Shown: one piece after another, positions 1 to 9,711 of the stretch
Numbering within the stretch: position 1 is the stretch's first letter
How the letters are laid out: every line of letters starts with the position of its first letter
Assembly: GCA_002946415.1 (NCBI GenBank)
Contig: NJPS01000003.1
Location: 186,001 to 250,000, forward strand
DNA from: Rutstroemia sp. NJR-2017a BVV2
Taxonomy: Eukaryota; Ascomycota; Leotiomycetes; Helotiales; Rutstroemiaceae
DNA: 64,000 bases
Direction of reading: 5' to 3'
Translations under genes and position numbers: made by a program
Notes under the pieces: generated by a model
What the model saw: only the letters and a program-made list of their open reading frames with translations
Databases searched by the model: none
What the model was told of the DNA's origin: nothing

Positions 1-240
1 CGTGTCATAGTCATATAATCACTGGTCATCTCATATCATCCATATCACATATATCATGCATAAAGAACACATCTCTAATATCATGCGTCCATTACTAGTA
101 AGAAAACCTCTAACGCCAACCATGCAATCCATCATATTCTACAAATTCTCCTAATCCCTACAACCCATACCCTTTATCTCTATTCCCATCTCCCCTTCCT
201 AGCAAACCCCTTCCCTTTCCCCTACCACCCCACCAACCAT
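1..240. other. Intergenic, no gene seen
   Basis: Pyrimidine-rich on the plus strand and without an open frame of note. It lies just 3' of the minus-strand gene that follows, so it probably holds that gene's 3' UTR and terminator region. Confidence 0.5.
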
Positions 241-399
241 CTAAGAAAACTGCATCTCCATTATATCATCAAAATCGCTATCGAAAAACGACATCCCCTC
301 AGCCGCATCATAATCAAACGGAGGCGGCGACGATGCCAAGAAGTCTTCGTCACACGAAGAACTCGCTTCTATGTTCTGATCCTGTGCTTGTGGCTCTGG
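241..399 (-). other. In-frame acidic tail after a TAG codon
   Basis: Reading on past the TAG at 400-402 on the minus strand, the frame stays open for 52 more codons and ends at TAG 241-243. The tail is strongly acidic and aromatic, with ASSSCDEDFLASSPPP and ending FFDSDFDDIMEMQF. Both sides of the stop share a Pro-Gln pattern (PQP, stop, PEPQAQ), so a Gln CAG codon changed to TAG is the simplest origin. I looked for an intron that would remove the TAG. The only GTACGG donor upstream with AG sites at 38 or 56 nt shifts the frame and loses the tail. The tail is therefore a relic of a longer protein, a readthrough extension, or restored by a base-call error. Confidence 0.55.
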
Positions 400-1455
400 C
401 TATGGCTGTGGAGTTGTCGTCGCAGTCGCCGCCGTACTAGAGTTCGGTGTTGGCAAACCGGTCTGAGAATACGGAGTTGAAGCGTAACTGTTAGAACGAG
501 TGGGCAAGTTGGCTGTGAATGTAAATGCTATCTTGGGGAGTTCAAATTCCGGTGTCGAGGTCGGTTGACGCAGCTGCGTGTCCTGTGAAGTGGTGATATT
601 CGTCGAATGCGCAGTCTCTGGATTATTTGGCGCCGGAGATGAAGGGAACGGCCTGCTGTCATAATCGGAGTAAGATGTATTCGGTTTGAAGCAGTCTGAC
701 AAGGAAGTCTCAATCGATTCATTCAATCGGCTTGTGTCGAAACTCAGGTACGTTTCAACTGGCTGAGAGGTAGGAAGCCTTGTGGGCTCCTCCTGGTGTA
801 AGTTATGCTGAGCCCAGTGAATCCAGTATGCATCTTTGGCGGGAAACTCGAAGAATCTTGCAAGCGCAGTACTTTCCGCTTCGGATTTTATCTTTTGATC
901 GTCCGGGGTAACAGATCGACCCAAGATCTTCACAACCTTCATTTCCCAGAACACAGCTAGAAACAACAATCTAACCACTTCCAGTGTTGCGATCCTCCCC
1001 GTTGCACTTCCCGTTTTCAACTCAGCACCTTCCCCGAACCTCCTCTCTAACATACCCCTCCACTCTACCATCACCGTCTTCATATGCGCCTCTAGCTCTC
1101 GATCTGCGAACACGCACGCATACTGGAATTCGCATGCCAAAGGACCGTAGTCGCGGGTTGCGACGCGGTGCGCCCAGGGACAGAGATCGGGGTCGAGCTG
1201 CGGGAGGCTGAGGAGGTTGGTGGAGACGTCGGTCCATTCGAGGGGTGCGAGTTGGGGCTCGGAGAGGTTCTGACTTGGTTGTGTTTGCGGAGGTGGGTAG
1301 AGGTGGTTGGGTAGAAGGCTTCCGTTATGGCGAAGAATGAGCAGTGCGCCGAGTTCGAATGGTGTCCATTGTTCGGTCCAGACGTTGACTGGGTCGCCTG
1401 GAGCACGTGGAAAGTGACAGGTGGGCGGCACGTTCCAGATGACATCGCTCGTCAT
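400..1455 (-). CDS. Unrecognised protein, 351 aa, probably truncated by TAG
   Basis: Single-exon frame starting at ATG 1455, with a folded-looking N-terminal half (Trp-rich, WTPFELGALLILRHNG near residue 31; helical LEVVRLLFLAVFWEMKVVK near 160) and a Ser/Thr/Pro-rich C-terminal half from about residue 230. I do not recognise the family. The hydrophobic-then-disordered layout followed by an acidic tail beyond the TAG would fit a transcriptional regulator, but this is only a guess from composition. It is divergent from the F-box gene across a 1.6-kb intergenic region. Confidence 0.7.
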   Translation of the reverse strand: MTSDVIWNVPPTCHFPRAPGDPVNVWTEQWTPFELGALLILRHNGSLLPNHLYPPPQTQPSQNLSEPQLAPLEWTDVSTNLLSLPQLDPDLCPWAHRVATRDYGPLACEFQYACVFADRELEAHMKTVMVEWRGMLERRFGEGAELKTGSATGRIATLEVVRLLFLAVFWEMKVVKILGRSVTPDDQKIKSEAESTALARFFEFPAKDAYWIHWAQHNLHQEEPTRLPTSQPVETYLSFDTSRLNESIETSLSDCFKPNTSYSDYDSRPFPSSPAPNNPETAHSTNITTSQDTQLRQPTSTPEFELPKIAFTFTANLPTRSNSYASTPYSQTGLPTPNSSTAATATTTPQP

Positions 1456-3039
1456 GGTGGTGGTTTGTAGAGGTTGAGTTTAAAGTATTAAGAAGTTATG
1501 TTGCAGAAAAGACTGTGAGTTGATTATTTTCGTGGGGGGATGCAGAAAGAACGGGTCGCGCAGGATCTACGAGCAATATTTATGTACAAAGACACCGAGG
1601 AATGAGCTGTCGCTGCCGTAGTACAGCAAGGTGTATGTAGTGGTGGATCCGCGAAGAATTACTCCACTATCGACAATTCACTGTTATCATGGAGGCAGCC
1701 ACACTTTCCCCATCGGAGAATTTGCATGAGTTAGTCACCCAACGGTCCGATTTACGCAGTTCTTTTATTGTTCCATCGGTTGCATTGATTGGAGAAGAGT
1801 GATTGTATGCAGCTTCACCTTGCGACGACCGGACACTCTTCCGTACAGGGTATCAGATTGTGGCTTCGAGCTGTGCCGTTGGGGAATGGTGTTGGTTGGT
1901 ATTGTTTATAGATTTTGTACAGCTCGGATTAGAGGACTACAAGGGCAGATTAAGGCACCTACGGCGTAATATTTGATGGTGTAGGAAAGCTCTTTTGTTG
2001 CCCGAGTTCGGTGATCATTGCACCCAATCAATGCAACGTTGTTTTAGAGATCTGCTCCCCTTTTTACGCGAGTCGGCGATCGACCACTGAATGCTGTACG
2101 TGCACTCTTAGTTAGATAATCGCCAGCATGATTCAGAGCATCAAATTACCGAATAAGTTAAATGAATATCAGATCTATAGTAAGGTTGAGATAACGCTAG
2201 TATAGTCTATTCAAGAATAGGATCGAAATGAGTCAATGGCTTTGTATACGAATAGTGAATGTAGACGACTCGCCCACCCACCTATAGGGTATTCACGAAT
2301 AAAGCATTTGTGGAGGTTATGCATCTCGTGGACAAATTCACCATATAAGATTGCGATGATATCATTCGCATGTATGGTATGGTCCTGGTGGTCCGATGAA
2401 TCAAAGCTATTCTGCACGAGCACCAATAGGGTTCTATATTTTAAATTTGTCGTATTTGTATATGCTGAAACGAGACAATTTACTCGTATTGTCTAAGAGA
2501 GGTCCATCAGCGGCGGCGCATGCACTGCACACTTCTACCAGGGCGAGTGAGGATCGTCTGATAATATGTAGGCATACGAAAGGGAATTGGTTCCAAAGGT
2601 TTGGTATACAAGACTCCGCCTACACACAATATCGTCATTGTGACCTACTCTACGATAGGTCAAATAATCGAAATATCATTTCTTTGTTGCTTAACGGTGT
2701 TTGCCTTTACTAGGATCGAACTTATCCGGCTCATGGGAGATGACTTTGCGCAACTCTCCGCCTGGGCTTACCATGCCTCATTAACCACCCCATATTCAAG
2801 ACACAGAATACAATAGCATGCTTCCATTCAAGCAATTCACTAGATTAACCGAATAACTCATGAAAGTAAATCCGTTATCCCATCCTTAACATTCCACAAT
2901 TGTTCACGAACAACCCATTCCCCACCCTCGAATCCTGAACAACCAGCCCCAAAGCATGAACAACTCAACCCCTACATCTTAAAGCTAAGTCCTAGCCCTC
3001 ACCCAATGTAAGCTAGTACATACCACCCCCCAAAGCACC
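1456..3039. other. Divergent intergenic region
   Basis: 1.58 kb between two divergently transcribed genes. It holds only short frames (up to 105 codons) on both strands with no family motif, and no tRNA-like or repeat structure that I can see. It probably carries the promoters of both flanking genes. Confidence 0.5.
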
Positions 3040-4773
3040 ATGACAGACACCGACTATCTCTCCCAGCTCGCCCCCGAGCTCCTTCTCGAGATCACGAGCC
3101 ATCTGTCCGCCGCCAAGGACCGCGTCAGTCTCGCCCGCACATGTCATCGTGTGTGTGCCGAGACCACAGGCAGCCTGTACGAGCGGTATATCTACAACGG
3201 GGACGTGCAGGAGCCCTGGAGATTCGTCGCTTTCGTGCGTACTATTATCGAGAAGCCCGATATCGCGGCGCTTGTGAAGATATTTGATTTTGAGGATCGG
3301 ACGATCATGCATGCAGGAGATGGTACGATTGACACCCAGCGTCACGAAGATCGTGAGAAGGGATACAATATATATAGCCAATACGTGAACCAACATCTCG
3401 CGAAGAGATCCCTGGGCGAAAGTGAGTCCTCTACTGAAGTGGCGTCTAGTTCTTCACAGCGATCTAGTGCCAGGGAAAAGAAAGAAAGGCTCGAACGTAC
3501 AACAAAGGAGCTCTCTCAGTTGTTCCAGAACGCCTTGTTGGATATCGGCTTCTCGGACACAATCGTGCAGCGTTGGGCCGAAGAGTTCGCGCCTTGGAGA
3601 TTCATGAACCGGAAAAAGCCCACATACTATAGCGACGCGGACTTTTCAGTCATGATGCCCCTGCTTTGCATTGTTTTGTTGCGGCTACCTAACCTTCAGC
3701 AGGTGGTCCTGGTTCCCGATCAACCGGAGCGTATGCCACACCTGTTCGTTTCCGCCATCAAGTTCATTGCGGATCAGTTGAGGGCTTCCTATCCCGGACC
3801 TGATACTCATTTGGATGTGTCGACACATCTTCAGAACTTGCAACTTGGTCCACGCGGAGATCAATCGAATGTTCTTGCACATCTTCAAATACTGCAGATA
3901 AGTTTTGCTACAGGCCTTGATTTTGAGCGTGATGATGTGCTTCGAATACTCTTGCCGTTTATGAAGCTTCCAAATTTGAAAACCATTCACGCATCTGGCA
4001 ACGACGAAATGTTTCTCGAACACGACGGAGCACCCAGTGTTAATGCCAGCGAGTATGTAGGCACGTCGGGCGTGACGGAAATTGCGCTGGACGACGCAGA
4101 AATAACTGTGCAGCAGGTACTAGTTTTGCTTCGTGCCTGCCGGAAGCTGGAACGATTTAGGTGGACGCGGGGTCAATCAAGAACCCGGGTTGACCTTACA
4201 ATTGATCCTGATCTCACCCCTAACTTCGATCCGAAAGTCGGCATGCAGCAAGCAATAGAGCCCCATGCAAGTACTTTGGAAGAGCTCGACCTAAGGATTT
4301 ATGTTCGACATTGTAAATCCCAGCTTAAGTTTGACAACATCGGATATCACGTAAGATCTCTCGAAAATTTCACAAACCTGAAGACTCTCACAATTACACC
4401 TGTGGTATTTTACATAGCGCAATACGACTGGGAGCAGCAAATAGACCTAGGGTCAATCCTACCGAAGTCCTTGAAGTACTTAGGGCTCGTATATGTTTAT
4501 GGAAGTTTAAAGTACAGGTGCCTCTGCATTCGTTCGAACGACGAACGGGCATGGGCTGGGTGTGTGCTGAACTTGGCCGAGACGATTTCTGACAGTCTAC
4601 CGCTTTGTAAAACTGTTGACATTATATGCTCCAAAGGAAAATCTCCTGTCAGCGTTAATGACCAAAAGAGGACCGACATCTTGATTAAAAGAGTCTATCA
4701 CGCCTTCAAGAAAAGTGGTGTATCTACCGCTGTATGTCATGTTCGGGAAGATGATCCTCCTCTACCTTTCTAA
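3040..4773 (+). CDS. F-box protein with LRR-like body, 577 aa
   Basis: Intronless frame. Residues 8-50 form an F-box (LAPELLLEITSHLSAAKDRV, then SLARTCHRVC), the module that docks on Skp1 in SCF ubiquitin ligases. A charged Ser/Glu/Lys-rich linker follows at about 128-160. The remainder has irregular leucine-rich repeats typical of fungal F-box proteins (LPNLQQVVLV, LPNLKTIHASG, FTNLKTLTITPV), which usually form the substrate-binding surface. The substrate cannot be inferred. The gene is convergent with the P450 gene, with 92 bp between stops. Confidence 0.9.
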   Translation: MTDTDYLSQLAPELLLEITSHLSAAKDRVSLARTCHRVCAETTGSLYERYIYNGDVQEPWRFVAFVRTIIEKPDIAALVKIFDFEDRTIMHAGDGTIDTQRHEDREKGYNIYSQYVNQHLAKRSLGESESSTEVASSSSQRSSAREKKERLERTTKELSQLFQNALLDIGFSDTIVQRWAEEFAPWRFMNRKKPTYYSDADFSVMMPLLCIVLLRLPNLQQVVLVPDQPERMPHLFVSAIKFIADQLRASYPGPDTHLDVSTHLQNLQLGPRGDQSNVLAHLQILQISFATGLDFERDDVLRILLPFMKLPNLKTIHASGNDEMFLEHDGAPSVNASEYVGTSGVTEIALDDAEITVQQVLVLLRACRKLERFRWTRGQSRTRVDLTIDPDLTPNFDPKVGMQQAIEPHASTLEELDLRIYVRHCKSQLKFDNIGYHVRSLENFTNLKTLTITPVVFYIAQYDWEQQIDLGSILPKSLKYLGLVYVYGSLKYRCLCIRSNDERAWAGCVLNLAETISDSLPLCKTVDIICSKGKSPVSVNDQKRTDILIKRVYHAFKKSGVSTAVCHVREDDPPLPF

Positions 4774-4865
4774 GTCCACGAAAGGAGATCGATGCTAGGA
4801 ACTCATTGGATGAAATATCCTGTTCTCATAATATCAAATTCTTTATCCCCAAATAACTCCCCCTC

Positions 4866-6611
4866 TCAGATAACTTTGACCTTTACAACACTACCCGCCT
4901 TTGGAATAGGAATAAGCTTCTCAGACCAAGGTTCAACAGCCTCTTTCGTTGTCTCATACAATTCAAGGTTGCATCTGCGTACCATACCAACCACTCCAAG
5001 ATACAATTCCGCATAAGAAAGATTCATTCCCAAACATTGCCGACTGCCTTTTGAGAAGCTAACGAGATACTTCGTCAGTGGTTTTTCCTCGCCCGTGTGT
5101 GTTTTGACTTTAGGCGGTTGTCCCGTAACGGGGTCAGCAAGCCATCGTTCAGGGATGAATGAATATGAATCGGGAAATATTGATTCGTTGTGGTGAATGA
5201 CTGGCGTCGCACAGGAAAGCGGTGTTCCAGTCGGGATCAGGTAGCTTTTCCCTGTCGTTGGATCCGTATATTCGAGAGGTTTGTGTGGAGCTAACCTAGG
5301 AAGATGTTGTACCACACCGTATGAGAGTCGAAGTGCTGCCTAGAGTAAGAAAATGTTTATGAGTTGTGCCTCGGTTTCATACCTTCTTGTGTAACTGCAA
5401 CGAGATAAGGCAGTTTTTCCAACGCAGATAACGACGGGGGAGAATCCTCGTCAGGGTATACTGAAAGGATTTCCTCTTTCAACTTCGAGAGAATGCGTGG
5501 TTGGTCTAATATGTGGTACATTGCGACTGTGAGCGTCCATTTAGTAGTCTCAACACCAGCACCCACTACTACCTGTGCCTCGTCATGCAGTCGCTCCTGG
5601 CTTTTCTCTTCCGGTGGTAAATCAGACAGCATTATCTCGTGAAAGATGGTAGAATGTGATGTTTCTTTTTTTGCATCCTTGGTCTCCATCATGACCTTTC
5701 TTAGCTCCACTCGAAGATCCTTCAATACAACGACAATAAGTATATTTCCTGTCTAGAAGGTGGGACCAGCTTACCTCTAACCACACCAAGATAGATTTCG
5801 ACCTTTCTGGCACCATCTTCATCAATACCCAATGTGGTAAAGTGAGCGTCGCATTCATGACTGTTGCCAAAAATGGAAACGCCATGGTCCAGTGGACTGT
5901 GTCGAGTAATTCCGCAACAGCTACCATAAAGTTCGAGGTGAAGTTTTCGGACTCGCAGTAATTATAATGATTTCCAAAACAATATTCCATTACAACATCC
6001 GTCGTGTAACATGAGAAGACGTCCCCAAGATTAAGAATCTTATCAGTACCTCTGTATTCCGTGTTGAGACGGTTAACGAGGATATCGACACGAGACTGTA
6101 TGAAAGGTAAGAACTTCTGGATCTGAGGTTTAGAAAAGAATGGATTGAGTGCTGCGCGACGTCGACGATGGAGGAAATGATCGATAGTCGATTGACCCGA
6201 TAGTGGTACTGTAGGGAGAGATGAGTGCAACAGCAGCTTGTCCCGCCGGTCCGTCGTGTAGATTGTTTCGTAGAATTCGGGATCGCTGATATGAAGTTCT
6301 GTAGGGTTTATTCGAACAATTGGACCTGCTAGCTGTCAATAGACGTTAGGATATAGTTTGTCATTTCAATCCGCACCATATTTCTCGTGCCATTCAGGAA
6401 TCTTGCGGAAGAATTTTCCGCCTTTCACTACATTGTAGTAGATCTCGTACCATTCGGTCGCAGCCGTCAGTTTGGGACCAGGGAAGCCTGCAAGAGGACT
6501 GAAGTAGAGCCTGTAGATAACCAGACTGAATGAGTATGCCACGATAGCTAGGATCGCTGTCCAGATGTTGGCTGCGGACAGAACGCCGTTAAGCGCGGCG
6601 ATGACTCCCAT
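4866..6611 (-). CDS. Cytochrome P450 monooxygenase, 530 aa
   Basis: Four exons on the minus strand: 6611-6377, 6325-5775, 5719-5383 and 5335-4866, spliced length 1593 nt. The introns (47-55 nt) all have GT...AG ends. There is an N-terminal membrane anchor at about residues 17-37, then the proline-rich hinge (FPGPKL). The I helix has AGVETT, the K helix has EALR (this ExxR is restored only when the third intron ends at the second AG), and the heme loop reads [10 protein letters not shown], whose Cys ligates the iron. DPEFYETIY and the FPGPK hinge resemble CYP58-type (trichodiene-oxygenase-like) fungal P450s. This is an ER-bound, NADPH-CPR-dependent hydroxylase of unknown substrate. No terpene synthase or PKS lies nearby, so a biosynthetic role is not supported by context. 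Confidence 0.93.
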
Positions 6612-7735
6612 TTTCGCAGGTCGTTCAATGGTCGGTCAAGGATTTTCAAACCGACACAAGGAGAGGGTATTCATTGAAGATATAATCTTCAATCCCCCAA
6701 GACCCACACTTGGAGCCATTATAAAATCTTCTTTCGCCGTGATATCTCCAGCCAATAACCATCGAGGACAAGCCACCAACGACGTGGCCGTTTTTTGCTA
6801 AGCAGTCTACATCGCGACTGGGTGCAATGTTGATCTTGTCCACGGCCGAGTTGAGTCGAGAAGAATATCTCTAACTTATCCGTCGCCAAATGAGCTAATT
6901 TGTCAGCCGATTGGGCGGAAACCAATGACCATTTGCTGTTTCTGGAAAATGCGCCGCATATGCACCTACCCGATAGTTCTTGCACCGTTGCGCATCAAGG
7001 GCCTTGTCGCAAGCCAGCGATTGGACGCTCTGCCCGACACGCACATCAGCTATTTCTGCATTCCTGCAAGGGACGGCACGACGGCGGCGGCGATGAGAGA
7101 ACACGCACGAATGGTAAGATCCGATCCTACAAACCGAAGGGGAAGGGGGACAGAGAAGTTTGGGAATATCGTCAAAATGCATGACCAAAGCTAAACCCCA
7201 CCTTTTCGTCACCGTCGCTCTCGCGCTTGGCCGCTCCGCCCTACAAGCTAGCTCCGCCCTAAAACCATCAGCGCATCAACCACCCGCGCACAGTCCCACG
7301 CGTCGACTAGCCAACCCTCAACCTTCTTTCCCTCCGAAAAATTTCAACAAAAATTGGCTGGTGCTACCTTGCCGTCGATCTCCCGTCCGAGCTGGGAACA
7401 TCGCGTTCTTTTAACGCTTCCATTCCTCGACCTTTCCTTCTCGAGTCTTGATTCTTTCCTCTCGTAACTTACCTTCTCTAGTTCCAAGTTTCATGGTCTC
7501 AGAATGGTGATTGCCATGGTTGTTAGCTGATACCGAACACTAGGCAGTGAGCTAGTGAAGAAGTGAAGCTTTTTCTATTTTTGCCTTTTGCTTCCCCTCT
7601 CCTATCCTTCATACTCTCTCGTACCGTCTTATTCTTGCCGATATATTTAGGAGTATCCACGCTTTAACACACTCCTATTGCTTGTTCGTTGAATTCTCCT
7701 CTCAGCTTTGGATATCACTCATACAGAACTTCACC
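6612..7735. other. Divergent promoter region, P450 / WSC gene
   Basis: 1.1 kb between divergent genes. A TATA-like stretch (gatatatttagg) lies near 7640, about 95 bp before the WSC start codon, preceded by pyrimidine-rich DNA. Short overlapping frames (up to 105 codons) on both strands show no recognisable motif. Confidence 0.45.
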
Positions 7736-8464
7736 ATGGCACGAGCACGAGCATTGGCTTTCGTGAGAGTGCAAATGCTTGCTGGGCTGTTTCTCATATT
7801 TACAAGTTTTGCTCTCGCTCAAACATCTTCTGGCACATCCGTGGGGATCTCTTCATCGACGGGAACTTCCACGACTGCTTCGAGCACATCAACATCGACA
7901 CAGACCGCAGTGGCTGTTCCGGGTTCATCGAATTACGAGTACCTTGGATGCTACAATGAAACTACCCTAGTCAATAACACAGCTGGGTTGCGAGCGTTGA
8001 ACGATGGTCCTCGTGAGGCGATGGATATTATGACTGTGGAGATGTGCTTGAGGTTCTGCAAAGGCTATGGTTTGAAGTATGCGGGATTGGAATATACACG
8101 GTATGTGTTTATAGAACAGAAAAATGCTCCTTGCTGTCATCGTTTTTGTCTTTCATTGCTTTCTTCATCCCGATCTCTCCTTGCTCCCAAATGAAGTCCC
8201 CATGCACAGACAGCTAACACATTACTCAGCGAATGCTACTGTTCACGCTACCTCTCAGTCTGGTCTGTTCCAGTTCCAGAATCCCAGTGCGATCTCGCAT
8301 GTCTAGGAAACTCGAGTCAACTATGTGGCGGAGCACTACGATTATCACTCTACAAGGCAAAATCAGATGCAAAAGCTCTCGCACCGATTGGAAGAGGTGG
8401 AGTGAAGAGCAAAGCCGTTTTGGCACTTGGTGTTGCTTTTATTGCTCTTATGGCTATATGTTAG
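7736..8464 (+). CDS. Secreted WSC-domain protein, probably GPI-anchored, 199 aa
   Basis: Two exons, 7736-8100 and 8230-8464, with a 129-nt intron (GTATGT...CAG). Splicing rejoins the WSC cysteine pattern: YLGCYNE, MCLRFCK, then ECYCSRY and a QCDLAC...CGG block. Residues 1-28 are a signal peptide ending ALA-Q, 30-60 are a Ser/Thr-rich O-glycosylation-type stalk, and about 64-155 are the WSC domain, a putative carbohydrate-binding fold. The protein ends in a hydrophobic run (AVLALGVAFIALMAIC) with nothing after it, as in GPI precursors. The start is the third-codon MARAR, which has a Kozak-like CACCATGG context; the longer frame from 7682 would put a poor leader before the signal peptide. Likely role: cell-wall binding or sensing at the cell surface. 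Confidence 0.9.
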
Positions 8465-9711
8465 GGAGATGTTTGCTTAAGATGCAACCGGATGATGGGA
8501 AGTTTTTTCTTTATTCTTTTTAGCTGGGGTTATGGTACATGCGGCACGAAGGACTGGATGGAAAAGGTGAAGGCGCTTGGTCACGGATTATTTTATTGAT
8601 AATGGGTTTGGTTTGAACTTGGCGATGGCGATGGGATATTTCTTTTTGCTCGAAATGAGCTGGACTAGACACGGGAGTTACAATTGGTTTGCAAAAGTAG
8701 AACCAAGCATCATATTTTAGCATTACGCTGCAGAGCGTAAGGTATCTCTAACGCACTGTTATGGATTCTTCAATCAGCATTAATACTTACGAGTATTCTT
8801 CTCTATTTTTTCTTCCAATATTGCTGTTTATGTGTGAGTGCAAGTTGGTCTTTAGAGACTGATTCCGTGGGCTGCACTTTTCTGCTCTCGGTTCGTGACA
8901 GTAACATCCCTTGAAACTGCCGCAAGGAATTCCATGGAGAGAATCAGGATTGGATCTACTTATTGAACAGACGATCACACTGACTGGCATATACGCATTT
9001 TCTTCCCGCTGATTCTCAAACCTGACAATAAATCCAAAAAGGAGATACATTCCCTGCACCGACTGACCTTCAAACCCAACATCTATCTCCACATCGTACA
9101 CAATCTCCGCACCGACCGACCTTCAAAACTAATATTATTTACACCCACACAAACAAATCATACACAAGACAAGGCACTACGTCCATCTATCACCACTCAA
9201 TCCATTCCTAGCTTCCAGCCCTAAGCCCACTTAGTCAAAACAGCATAGCAAGAACACCCTCCCCCACCCTTTTCCCCTCCGCCCGTCGTCCACCTCTCCA
9301 GAGAAAAACCGAAAATCAAAGCATCCCTCCCAACCAACTTCACGAAAGCAAAACCATACACACGGGAGGAGGTGGATAGATACGTGACTATGCCGATGAG
9401 TGAACGCTAGGAAAGTGCATTTTCATGGTAGACTGGCCCGAGATTTATAAAATGTGGGGGAATAGAGGAGGGGAGATTTTGGAAGTGGTGCGAGTGTTTT
9501 TTCTGGATTTAGGTGGATGTGGATAGGGGTAGGCGGTATTAGGCATTGAGAGAAGGGGGAGTGAGGGAGTGGGTAGGAAGGATAGGGAGAATCTGATAAG
9601 ATATACAAGTTGAAATATCTCTCTCATATATCAACTTCGCCAGGTAAAAATTAATATACAACCAAGCCATATCTACACTAGACCAATCCCCCATTATCTA
9701 TAACTCCCTCC
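8465..9711. other. Convergent intergenic region
   Basis: 1.25 kb between the 3' ends of the WSC and REV1 genes. It holds an imperfect direct repeat of about 20 bp at 9056-9075 and 9109-9129 (core gcaccgac, then gaccttcaaa). A minus-strand 104-codon frame at 8787-9101 has no coding support that I can see. Confidence 0.45.

Noticed and set aside
400..402. TAG reassignment to an amino acid in this organism
   Set aside because: Several intact genes here end in TAG (WSC, J-protein, eisosome gene, AA9, F-box at 23914), so TAG is a normal stop. The two internal TAGs are local events.
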